Position numbers and translations under genes: made by a program. Positions 1 through 6,554 of a DNA stretch of 7,766 nt are shown here, piece after piece; position 1 is the stretch's first letter; the number at the start of each line of letters is the position of its first letter. A model generated the notes under the pieces. It searched no databases, was not told the DNA's origin, and saw nothing but the letters and a program-made list of their open reading frames with translations. The stretch lies in NCBI GenBank assembly GCA_045402695.1, contig JAWPNA010000201.1, positions 1 to 7,766 of the forward strand. The letters run 5' to 3'. This DNA is from JAWPNA01 sp045402695 (GTDB taxonomy: Bacteria > Acidobacteriota > Polarisedimenticolia > JACPZX01 > DASXTC01).

Positions 1-2534
1 TCCTTCACCTGCACACCCGGCTCGCCGAGCGGCGCGCGCGTCTTCGAGTTCCAGTCGCGCTCGCGGTACACCTTGGCGAAGCGGTACATGCCGCTTTGGC
101 GGTCCACCGTGAAGTCGGCGCCGAGCATCCCCACCGGGATCTTCTCCGCCTGCGTCCAGTCGCCGCCGCCGACGTAGGTGTGCGAGGTCGAGAGCTCGCC
201 GATCAGCTCGCCCAGGATGTAGTTGAGGTCGGCGCGGTGTGCCACGTACGGCACGAGCTGGCGGTATCTCTCGCCGACGGTCTTCCAGTCCAGCCCGCCC
301 ATGTCCGGGTCGTAGTAGAAGTCCCGCTCCAGGCGCCAGGCCTCGTTGAACATCTGCATCCATTCCTGACGCGGATTGACGGTGGCCATCAACGTGCCGG
401 CCTCGATCTTCCCGTCGCCCGACTTCTTGCCTTCCTTCGACTCGATGATGCCGAAGGTTTCCTTGGCCCGGTACAGCAGCTTGGCCCCGTCCTTGGAAGC
501 CGAGTACCCGGCCCTCACCCCGGCGATCACCGTCTTGTCCTTGCGCTCCTCGAGGTCGAACATGTGGATGGCGGCGGTCGGGCCGCCGTCTTCCTCGTCG
601 TCGAAGTCGGGCGGGTCCAGCGCGAGGTACAGCAGCTTGCCTTTGTACGCTGTCAGGCCGACATAGCGTCCCCCGGGCACCGGCAGCACGGTGATGCGCG
701 AGCCGACCCCGGCCAGATCGATCACGAGCGGGCCAGGGGGGGTCGGGGGGGCATCCTCCTTCTTGGCTCCATCCCCGTCCTTATCCTTATTCTTGTCCTT
801 GGCGTCCTTGCCTTCCTTGCCGTCCTTCCCGTCCCCCTTCTTGTCGTCTTCTCCGGGCTTCTTCTCCTCCCCCGTCTCCTCGTCGCTCTGAGGGGCCATG
901 GGCGACTCGACGTCGGCGCGAAGAGTCGCGGCGTAGATCTTGTCGGTCGCGGAGAAGTGCATGTTCAGCTCGAACCCGCCGAACTCCGGCCTCAACGTCC
1001 TGCGCGAGAGGAAGAACAGGTACTTCCCCCCGGGATCGAACACCGGGCTGTAGTCTTCGGTCATGCCAGACGACAGCGCCGTGGTCTTGCCGTTCTCGAT
1101 GTTGTGGATCATGATCTGGTTGAAGCCGGCGTCGCTGGGCTTCGAGTAGGTCAGCCAGCCGGAATCGCCCGACCACTGGTAGTCGTGGATCTCACCTCTC
1201 ACCGACTTGTCCACCTTGGTGAGCTTGCCGGTGGCCGCGTCGCACCACCACAGGGTCATCGTCTTGTCGGAGAAAGCGAGCTTCTTGCTGTCCGGGGACC
1301 ATCGGGGCTGGAAGCGGAAGGTGACCTCGGCCCCCCTCGAGGACGTGACCTGCCGATCGGGCGTCTTGCCGTCGCTGCCGATGACGTGGATCTCGTACTC
1401 CCCGCTCTTGTCGGACAGGTAGGCGATCCACTTGCCGTCGGGCGACCAGGCCGGGTCGCGCTCGCGCCAGCCGGGCGACTGGGTCAGGTTTCGGGGATCT
1501 CCTTTCTCCGCCGGAACGGTGAACAGATCGCCGCGCGCCTCCAGCACCGCCCGCTTCGCTGACGGGGAGAGATCTCCGCCTCCGGTCCAGTGCGCCACGT
1601 TTCGCAGCTCGGCCCGTGCGGCGGGCTTGTCGTCGGGCACCAGCACCTGGATCTTGATCGGCTTTTCCCCCGGGAGGTCCATGACGTAGAGATAGCCGCC
1701 GTTCTCGAAGACGATCGTGTCTGAGCCGATGCTGGGCCACTTGACGTCGTACTCCGTGAAACGGGTCACCTGGCGGTGGCTCTTCTTGTCCAGGTCGTAC
1801 GCCCAGATGTTGGCGGTGCGGCCGCCGTGATCGGAGGCGTAATAGATGGTGCGCCCGTGGAACATCGGCCACTCGTCGGCGCCTTCCCACTCGGTGATCT
1901 TCTCCGACATGTTCTTGCCGAAGTCGTACACCCAGATCTCGGGGGCATTGCCGCCCTTGTAGCGCTTCCATGTCCGGTTGTCGTAGGAGGGAAACAGGTA
2001 GGCGATCTGACCGCCGTCGTCTGAGAAGGAGGCGTACCCCGCCGTGGGCAGGGAGAGCATCTGCTCGAAGCCGCCCTTGGCGGGCACCTTGAAGAACCGG
2101 TCCACGCGCGGCGTGAGCGAGGCGCGCGCCGATCGGATCAGGACGGACCTGCCGTCCGGATACCACTCAGCCACCTGGTCGCCGTCCGGATGCCACGTGA
2201 GGCGCGCCGGCTCGCCGCCATCCGCGGCGACGGTGAAGGCGTCCACGTTGCCGTCGTACTCGGCGGTGAAGGCGATGGTATTTCCGTCGGGTGAGAACTT
2301 CGGGAAGCGCTCCGTCCCCTCGTGCGTCGTGAGGCGCGAGGCCGTGCCTCCCGCCCGGGGCACGGTCCAGAGGTCCCCCGCGTAGACGAACACGATTCTG
2401 TCCGCCTGGATGTCGGGCTGGCGCAGCAGGCGGCATTCCTCCAGCGCGCTGGCTGGTGAGACGGCCGCCAGCCAGAGGGTGCACGCGGTCAGTGCAAAGA
2501 CAACGAACCCGGAATGAGGGCGTAGTCGGGGCAT
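1..2534 (-). CDS. Tricorn-type S41 protease, exported, partial (C-terminus off left edge)
   Basis: The frame is open from ATG at 2534 to the left edge (844 complete codons). A signal peptide is visible: Arg-containing n-region, hydrophobic core at residues 9-25, probable cleavage after the SPASA motif near residue 30, so the protein is probably periplasmic. Beta-propeller PD40/TolB-like blades follow, with WSPDG-type motifs near residues 80-84, 363-367 and 412-415. A Lys/Asp/Glu-rich stretch at about 547-600 interrupts the second propeller. From about residue 720 (NPRQEW...) comes the first catalytic subdomain, with Ser784-His785 in the STSHTY motif. By family knowledge these match Ser745-His746 of Thermoplasma tricorn. 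The PDZ domain begins near 795; the nucleophile Ser and the Glu of the second catalytic half lie outside the window. Such proteins degrade peptides fed through the propeller channel. A GGAGGAG site at 2544-2550 supports the start. The family is secure, the substrate unknown. Confidence 0.95.
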   Translation of the reverse strand, partial: MPRLRPHSGFVVFALTACTLWLAAVSPASALEECRLLRQPDIQADRIVFVYAGDLWTVPRAGGTASRLTTHEGTERFPKFSPDGNTIAFTAEYDGNVDAFTVAADGGEPARLTWHPDGDQVAEWYPDGRSVLIRSARASLTPRVDRFFKVPAKGGFEQMLSLPTAGYASFSDDGGQIAYLFPSYDNRTWKRYKGGNAPEIWVYDFGKNMSEKITEWEGADEWPMFHGRTIYYASDHGGRTANIWAYDLDKKSHRQVTRFTEYDVKWPSIGSDTIVFENGGYLYVMDLPGEKPIKIQVLVPDDKPAARAELRNVAHWTGGGDLSPSAKRAVLEARGDLFTVPAEKGDPRNLTQSPGWRERDPAWSPDGKWIAYLSDKSGEYEIHVIGSDGKTPDRQVTSSRGAEVTFRFQPRWSPDSKKLAFSDKTMTLWWCDAATGKLTKVDKSVRGEIHDYQWSGDSGWLTYSKPSDAGFNQIMIHNIENGKTTALSSGMTEDYSPVFDPGGKYLFFLSRRTLRPEFGGFELNMHFSATDKIYAATLRADVESPMAPQSDEETGEEKKPGEDDKKGDGKDGKEGKDAKDKNKDKDGDGAKKEDAPPTPPGPLVIDLAGVGSRITVLPVPGGRYVGLTAYKGKLLYLALDPPDFDDEEDGGPTAAIHMFDLEERKDKTVIAGVRAGYSASKDGAKLLYRAKETFGIIESKEGKKSGDGKIEAGTLMATVNPRQEWMQMFNEAWRLERDFYYDPDMGGLDWKTVGERYRQLVPYVAHRADLNYILGELIGELSTSHTYVGGGDWTQAEKIPVGMLGADFTVDRQSGMYRFAKVYRERDWNSKTRAPLGEPGVQVK
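740..893 (-). repeat. Low-complexity Lys/Asp/Glu-rich coding stretch inside the protease
   Basis: Read on the minus strand, this stretch encodes residues about 547-600 of the tricorn-like protease. Short units of the GKDGKEGKDAKDK type repeat, giving a strongly purine-rich coding strand (a pyrimidine-rich plus strand with many CCTT words). It is probably a flexible, highly charged loop projecting from a propeller blade. Comparable charged insertions occur in bacterial tricorn homologues. Repeat slippage probably varies its length. Confidence 0.8.
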
Positions 2535-2543
2535 GAGATAAGG

Positions 2544-2550
2544 CTCCTCC
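2544..2550 (-). promoter_or_regulatory. Ribosome binding site of the tricorn-type protease gene
   Basis: GGAGGAG on the minus strand, nine bases before the ATG at 2534. The match to the anti-Shine-Dalgarno sequence, followed directly by a typical signal peptide, fixes the protease start here. Confidence 0.85.
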
Positions 2551-2597
2551 GTCACTTCAGGGGGAATCGTGCGGCCGGATGTCAGTTCAGTGGCGCC

Positions 2598-2627
2598 AGG
2601 ATATGAAATGATGGCCAGCGCCGTCAA
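2598..2627 (-). promoter_or_regulatory. Probable sigma70-type promoter for the protease gene
   Basis: On the minus strand, TTGACG (2627-2622) is followed after 18 bases by TATCCT (2603-2598). These match the -35 box in five of six and the -10 box in four of six positions. Transcription would begin near 2591, giving a leader of about 57 bases that contains the GGAGGAG site. The stretch is more AT-rich than its surroundings. It suggests the protease is transcribed separately from the upstream DUF6448 gene. Sequence-only prediction. Confidence 0.5.
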
Positions 2628-2687
2628 ACAGCGTTCCGGAGCGAGCCCTGCCCCTGGTGGGGGAGGATTCCCGTCGACCGCGCGCGC

Positions 2688-2825
2688 TCACGACCCGGAG
2701 CTTCGGACCTCGATTTGATAGATGCGGCCTCCGAGGTTCGCCGTGCACGCCATCAGGGCCGCGGCAATCGCCGACGCCTCCGCAGGGACGTGATTCATAA
2801 GGAGGTGGAGGTGCGCTGCGTTCAC
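2688..2825 (-). pseudogene. Short remnant of a small His-containing membrane protein, internally deleted
   Basis: A 45-codon frame starts at GTG (2825), whose last two bases plus the next A form the TGA of the DUF6448 gene (GTGA overlap). GGGAG at 2832-2836 lies six bases upstream, so it looks translationally coupled. The N-terminus, with HLHLLMNHVP at residues 5-14, resembles the conserved start of a family of small uncharacterised membrane proteins. The rest, with LMACTANLGGRI at 24-35, resembles the C-terminus of the same family (recalled from memory, not searched). Those proteins are roughly 150-180 residues with several membrane segments. Here the ends are joined directly after residue 14, as if some 100 residues were lost without shifting the frame. 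Function is unknown in the family and probably lost here. Alternatives are a genuine micropeptide or an assembly collapse. Confidence 0.55.
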
Positions 2826-3484
2826 CGGCCGCTCCCGGCTCGAGGCTCCTCCGGGGCGGGGACTTCGGGGCCTTCGTGGATATGGTGGGCATGGTGACCG
2901 GCGTCGGCTCCCTCGACGGCCTCATGGAGCCGTTCGACGTAGTGAATGAAGTCCACATACACCTCCACGTACCCTCGGCCGCCCTCCAGACTCTCCTCCG
3001 AGTGCTGCTTCGCTTCCATGACCCTGCCGTATCGCTCGCGCACTCCACGGGCCATGTCCTCGGAGACAGCCTGCACCAGCCGATCCACCGAACCCGCCTC
3101 CAGGGCGCGATCGGCCATGGCGATACCAAGCACGACCACCCCGGCGGGCTTCAGGCCGGTGAACGGCTCCCCCTCGCCTTCCCGGTGCACCCGCACCAGT
3201 GTCTCGAAGAAGAGACGGTCCGCCACTTCGCGGGCGTCAGGTCCGAGTTTTCTCACTGCCATCGTCTTGAGGAAAACCTCTCTGATGGCCGCCTCGTCAC
3301 CGGGCCTCACCCACTTCAAGACCGCCGTGACGTCTCCCTTCTGGAGCGCCAGCCTCGCCGCCGTCACGACGGGGCCATCGAGCGAGTCGCAATGGGCCAT
3401 CAACACAGTACCGTTCATCAGAAATGCGAAGAAACCGGCGGCCGCCATCCGGACAGCCGCGCGTGCTCCGAGTCCACAGTTCAT
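2822..3484 (-). CDS. DUF6448 family exported protein
   Basis: Encodes 220 residues. The start at ATG 3484 is chosen because AAGGAGGA (3491-3498) lies six bases upstream and it yields a signal peptide: Arg8/Arg12, hydrophobic core at about 13-29, likely cleavage after Ala30 (VLMA). The mature protein would begin His31-Cys32-Asp-Ser-Leu-Asp-Gly-Pro, the hallmark start of DUF6448. A second hallmark is FFETLVRVHREGEG at 92-105, followed by FTGLKP (108-113). The middle is predicted all-helical. The C-terminus has a His cluster (HHAHHIH, 197-203) and a Pro/Glu-rich end, suggesting metal binding (inference). The family has no assigned biochemical function that I know. The gene overlaps the next minus-strand frame by GTGA and is divergent from the SNF2 gene. 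The frame is open further upstream to 3562, but that extension lacks a ribosome binding site and would bury the signal peptide. Confidence 0.87.
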   Translation of the reverse strand: MNCGLGARAAVRMAAAGFFAFLMNGTVLMAHCDSLDGPVVTAARLALQKGDVTAVLKWVRPGDEAAIREVFLKTMAVRKLGPDAREVADRLFFETLVRVHREGEGEPFTGLKPAGVVVLGIAMADRALEAGSVDRLVQAVSEDMARGVRERYGRVMEAKQHSEESLEGGRGYVEVYVDFIHYVERLHEAVEGADAGHHAHHIHEGPEVPAPEEPRAGSGR

Positions 3485-3520
3485 GGCGATTCCTCCTTGG
3501 GACAGGGCGATCCCTCCGTG
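3479..3520 (-). repeat. Imperfect 21-bp tandem duplication around the DUF6448 start
   Basis: On the minus strand, positions 3520-3500 and 3499-3479 are two adjacent 21-bp units matching at 16 of 21 positions. Each has a GGAGG core, ATCGCC and then CTG or ATG. The second unit is the true ribosome binding site plus start. The first is a decayed copy with CTG in place of ATG, in the same reading frame because the unit is a multiple of three. Confidence 0.6.
3491..3498 (-). promoter_or_regulatory. Ribosome binding site that fixes the DUF6448 start
   Basis: AAGGAGGA on the minus strand, six bases before ATG 3484. It sets the start at the signal-peptide methionine rather than at the in-frame ATGs further upstream (3523 and 3562). 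Confidence 0.85.
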
Positions 3521-3555
3521 GATCATGCAACGTCCGTGCCGGGCGCATCCCGTTC

Positions 3556-3585
3556 TTGTCAAAGCCGGCGCTCCCGGAGTATGGT
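3556..3585 (+). promoter_or_regulatory. Probable sigma70-type promoter for the SNF2 gene
   Basis: TTGTCA (3556-3561) and TATGGT (3580-3585) are separated by 18 bases, in the divergent region before the helicase. Transcription would begin near 3592, leaving a leader of about 43 bases that carries the GGAGG site at 3623-3627. On the opposite strand the same bases read TTGACA (3562-3557), which could serve as a -35 box for the DUF6448 gene, but no good -10 box follows at the right distance. Confidence 0.5.
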
Positions 3586-3622
3586 ACGGGCCTTCAATCC
3601 TTCTCGCTCTGGATCCAGAAAC

Positions 3623-3627
3623 GGAGG
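3623..3627 (+). promoter_or_regulatory. Ribosome binding site that fixes the SNF2 GTG start
   Basis: GGAGG seven bases before GTG 3635. The next in-frame ATG (3650) would be 22 bases away, too far. The long open frame upstream of 3635 runs antisense to the DUF6448 gene and has no homology-like features. GTG 3635 is therefore the start. Confidence 0.85.
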
Positions 3628-3634
3628 TTCATTC

Positions 3635-6358
3635 GTGATCACACCAACCATGATCGACCAGTTCCTGTCCGGGACAAGGGGCCAAGCGCTCCGGCACGGG
3701 ACGCGTTACGCTCAGGAGGCGCGCGTGGGTGGTTTCGTCGGCTCGCTGGCGAGCGCAACGACGCTCGTGAGGGGCGAGACCGCCGACTTCGAGGTCGCGC
3801 TGTGGCCCGAGATGGGCGGCCTGGCGCACCGGTGCAGTTGCCCTTCGTGGCGGGATCCGTGCAAGCACGAAGTGGCGGCGGCCCTCGTCCTGAAGCAGTG
3901 CCTGCCGAAGGGACTTGACCCGCCCGCGGATCCGGGCGGCGGGCGAGCGCGCGCATCGAGAACGCCACCAGTTGGGGCGTTGCCCCAGCCGGCGGCGGCG
4001 AAGCGGCCGGCCGGGCGGGAGGACGAGGCCCGAGACAAGGCGATCGAGGAGCGGCGAACGGCGGCGCGCCGCGAGAAGCTCCCCGTCGCGCAGGAAGATC
4101 CTCCCTACCTGCGCGTGGGCAGCTCATCGGGGTTCGCCTATCGCGTGCAGGTGCGGGGCGACGCGACGGGCCCTCACTCCTGCGACTGTCCGGACTTCGA
4201 GGCCAACCGGCTGCACACCTGCAAGCACGTTGAGCGGGCGAGGACCTACCTCCACACCCACGGCGACCGGCTGGGCCGCGCGCACCGCCAAGCGGACCGC
4301 GCCGCGCGCATCTTCCTTCACTTCGGCGAGATCGTCGAGCCCCGGTTGTTCGGATCTCCGAGCGGTCCAGGAGCCCCCGCCGTTCGCGCGGCGTTCGATG
4401 CTTCCGGCCTTCCATTGAGGCCCCTGGCTCGCGACGAGAGCGAGCTGCGCGATTGGCTCGCGCGATTCGGCGGTTGGGTGGAACCCGAAGCGCTCGAGTG
4501 GCTCGACCGGCGCATCCGGCGCAGGCCGGCCTTGCCGGACCGCGATCTCCCCGACCTGCTGCCGCAGCTCCCGCTGAAACCATACCCTTACCAGTGGACC
4601 GGAGCGGCCTTCCTGGCCCAGAACGGCCGCGCCCTCCTGGCCGATGAGATGGGGTTGGGCAAGACCGTCCAGGCCCTGCTGGCCGCGGTGGCGCTGCGGA
4701 AGGCCACCCCTCCCGCGCGGCACGTGATCATCGTCTGCCCGGCCAGCCTGCGGGGCGGATGGCAGGACGAGCTCCGCAAGTGGATCGGCGAAGAGGCCGA
4801 GCTTCTCACGGGAAACGCAATCGAGCGGGCACGGCTCATCGCCTCGCGCCCCGCGTGGCTGATCACCCACTACGAGCAGGTGCTGCGGGATCACAAGGCC
4901 CATCAGGAGCACCCTCCCGACCTTCTGATCATCGACGAGGCGCAGCGCGCCAAGGGACTGCGCGCCCGCACCGCGCGCGTGCTCAAGTCGATCGAGAGCC
5001 GCTACCTGTTCGCCCTGACCGGCACGCCGCTGGAGAACCGCCTCGAGGAGGCTTACGCGATCGCGCAGCTCATCGATCAGAGGCTGCTGCCTCCTCTCTG
5101 GCAGATCGACAGGGACCATTTCACGAGGGACGACAAGGGCCGCCGCGTCGTGCTGTACAGGAACCTCGACGCGTTGCGCGCGAAGCTCGCCCCCGCGTTC
5201 CTGAGGCGCCGGAAAGAGGACGTGGCGCTTCAACTTCCCGAGCGAGTGCGCTCCGTGGTGAAGGTCCCGATGCACCCGGCGGTGGAGGCGACGTACGATG
5301 ACGTCATGGGGGCCGTGGCGCGCATCGCGAGCAAGAAGGTGATCCTGCCAGCCGACCTCGATCGGATGCAGCGATTGCTCGTGATCGCGCGGCGGTGCTG
5401 CAACGGCCCTCACATGCTCGGCCTCGAGGCGCGCCAGCGTGACGACCGCAAGGTCCCCAAGCTCGCCGAGCTGGAGCAGGCACTGTCCGATCTGTGCCTC
5501 GGGGAGGGGCGCAAGGCGGTGGTCTTCTCCGAATGGACCGACATGACCGACAGGGTCGAGGATCTGTGCGGCAGGCTGCGGCTGACGTCGTTTCACCTCC
5601 ACGGCGGCGTCCCGATCGCGAAGCGGCCGATGATGATCCGCGCCTTCATGGGGTCCGAAGGGGCGGCCGTGTTTATCTCCACCGACGCGGGAGGGGTGGG
5701 GCTCAACCTCCAGGCCGCCGACGTCGTCATCAACCTGGATCTGCCCTGGAACCCGGCCAGGCTGGAGCAGCGCGTCGCGCGCGTGCATCGCATCGGATCG
5801 CGTCGCGCGGTGACGGAGTTGTTGATCGTCTGCGAGAACAGCGTGGAGGAACGGATCCTGCAGCTTCACGACACCAAGCGCAACGTCCTGGCGAACATCT
5901 GGGCGAAGAGCGGCGAGGACCAGATCGCCGCTCCCGGAGGCAGCGGAATGTTCCGGGAGATGGTGCTTGCGCTGCTCGCGGCTCGAGCCCCTGTCATTTC
6001 GACAGGACAGAAGGCGCGAGATGACCGCGCGAAGGCGCAGGCCGGCGAGGCTGGCGAGTCTCGCAGGGAGAGCGGTGCCACGAAGCCCGTGGAGCCGGTC
6101 CATGCTCCGGCAGATCAGTTCCTGCCAGCGGCCGCGGCCGGGGTCATCGCCGCGGCTCGAGGCGAGGCCGCGCCCCCGCGCCTCGGAGAACCAGCCCCGG
6201 CCCTCGCGCCCCCGCCGCCCCCCACGCTCACGCCCGCTGGGGTGGACCCGGCGGCTCTCGCCTCCGCGGTCGCCGCCGTCGCGCCCACCCTGCCGGCAGA
6301 TCACAGGAGTTCGCTGGCCACCGTGTTCCGCGCGCTGGCGGCGGCGCTGGAGGGATAG
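3635..6358 (+). CDS. SNF2-family ATPase/helicase with two N-terminal SWIM zinc fingers
   Basis: Encodes 907 residues from GTG 3635. The first SWIM finger, C-x-C-x6-C-x-H, uses Cys67, Cys69, Cys76 and His78. After a charged linker comes a second, C-x-C-x10-C-x-H, using Cys183, Cys185, Cys196 and His198. The ATPase core is complete: DEMGLGKT with Walker A Lys343, DEAQ at 434-437 (Walker B), LTGTP around 461-465, LRRRKEDV at 523-530, VVFSEW from about 629, STDAGGVGLNLQ around Asp684, and motif VI QRVARVHRIG at 712-721 with arginine fingers. The tail after about 763 is Ala/Pro-rich and low in complexity. The family uses ATP to translocate on duplex DNA and remodel bound protein or nucleic acid. 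SWIM fingers bind DNA or protein. There is no nuclease or methylase domain or neighbour, so a role in repair, transcription (RapA/HepA-like) or defence cannot be chosen. It appears to be transcribed alone. Confidence 0.96.
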   Translation: MITPTMIDQFLSGTRGQALRHGTRYAQEARVGGFVGSLASATTLVRGETADFEVALWPEMGGLAHRCSCPSWRDPCKHEVAAALVLKQCLPKGLDPPADPGGGRARASRTPPVGALPQPAAAKRPAGREDEARDKAIEERRTAARREKLPVAQEDPPYLRVGSSSGFAYRVQVRGDATGPHSCDCPDFEANRLHTCKHVERARTYLHTHGDRLGRAHRQADRAARIFLHFGEIVEPRLFGSPSGPGAPAVRAAFDASGLPLRPLARDESELRDWLARFGGWVEPEALEWLDRRIRRRPALPDRDLPDLLPQLPLKPYPYQWTGAAFLAQNGRALLADEMGLGKTVQALLAAVALRKATPPARHVIIVCPASLRGGWQDELRKWIGEEAELLTGNAIERARLIASRPAWLITHYEQVLRDHKAHQEHPPDLLIIDEAQRAKGLRARTARVLKSIESRYLFALTGTPLENRLEEAYAIAQLIDQRLLPPLWQIDRDHFTRDDKGRRVVLYRNLDALRAKLAPAFLRRRKEDVALQLPERVRSVVKVPMHPAVEATYDDVMGAVARIASKKVILPADLDRMQRLLVIARRCCNGPHMLGLEARQRDDRKVPKLAELEQALSDLCLGEGRKAVVFSEWTDMTDRVEDLCGRLRLTSFHLHGGVPIAKRPMMIRAFMGSEGAAVFISTDAGGVGLNLQAADVVINLDLPWNPARLEQRVARVHRIGSRRAVTELLIVCENSVEERILQLHDTKRNVLANIWAKSGEDQIAAPGGSGMFREMVLALLAARAPVISTGQKARDDRAKAQAGEAGESRRESGATKPVEPVHAPADQFLPAAAAGVIAAARGEAAPPRLGEPAPALAPPPPPTLTPAGVDPAALASAVAAVAPTLPADHRSSLATVFRALAAALEG

Positions 6359-6381
6359 CCAGACCAAGCCGGGCCGTCAGG

Positions 6382-6412
6382 TTGCGGGGGGGGTGGCGGG
6401 CCAGTGTAGAAT
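6382..6412 (+). promoter_or_regulatory. Weak candidate promoter before the HEPN/MNT pair
   Basis: TTGCGG (6382-6387) and TAGAAT (6407-6412) with a 19-base spacer, about 140 bases before the antitoxin start. The -10 match is fair, the -35 match and spacer are poor. The 196-base gap between the SNF2 stop and the antitoxin (6359-6554) otherwise holds no gene that I can recognise. Confidence 0.25.
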
Positions 6413-6510
6413 GAAGCCGTAACGCGCTCGCGCTTCAGAAGTGGGCCCAGACAAACACAGATCGGATGAAGCGTGGGCTCCTCTGAACCGGACGCTCCTC
6501 CGTAAGCCGA

Positions 6511-6524
6511 CACGAGATGTCGTG
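6511..6524. promoter_or_regulatory. Short inverted repeat upstream of the antitoxin, possible operator
   Basis: CACGA-GATG-TCGTG: five paired bases around a four-base centre, about 30 bases before the GTG start of the MNT gene. It sits where a TA autoregulator might bind, but MNT antitoxins are not known mainly as DNA-binding repressors, and five-base arms arise easily by chance. Confidence 0.25.
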
Positions 6525-6554
6525 CCTTAGTTCGCTCGGCGGGGAAAGCCAGAA

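Noticed and set aside
96..1562. 488-codon plus-strand open frame
   Set aside because: It is antisense to the tricorn-type protease, whose propeller and catalytic motifs are clear. Long antisense frames are expected at this GC content.
1192..2484. Two minus-strand open frames (1192-2166 and 2167-2484) within the protease region
   Set aside because: They are in another frame, with Arg/Gly/Pro-rich translations typical of shadow frames. The protease frame runs unbroken through the whole interval.
2650..2663. CCCC-TGGT-GGGG hairpin as a terminator after the membrane-protein remnant
   Set aside because: Only four paired bases and no T-tract; short GC palindromes are frequent in this DNA.
2587..3129. 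180-codon minus-strand open frame
   Set aside because: It overlaps DUF6448 in another frame and has no recognisable motifs. The coupled GTG frame at 2825 explains this interval better.
2876..3634. Open extension of the SNF2 frame upstream of GTG 3635 (would give a 1160-residue protein)
   Set aside because: It lies antisense to the DUF6448 gene, has no domain-like sequence, and the GGAGG at 3623-3627 points to GTG 3635.
4124..6367. 747-codon minus-strand open frame
   Set aside because: It is antisense to the SNF2 helicase core with complete ATPase motifs, and its composition is that of a GC-rich shadow frame.
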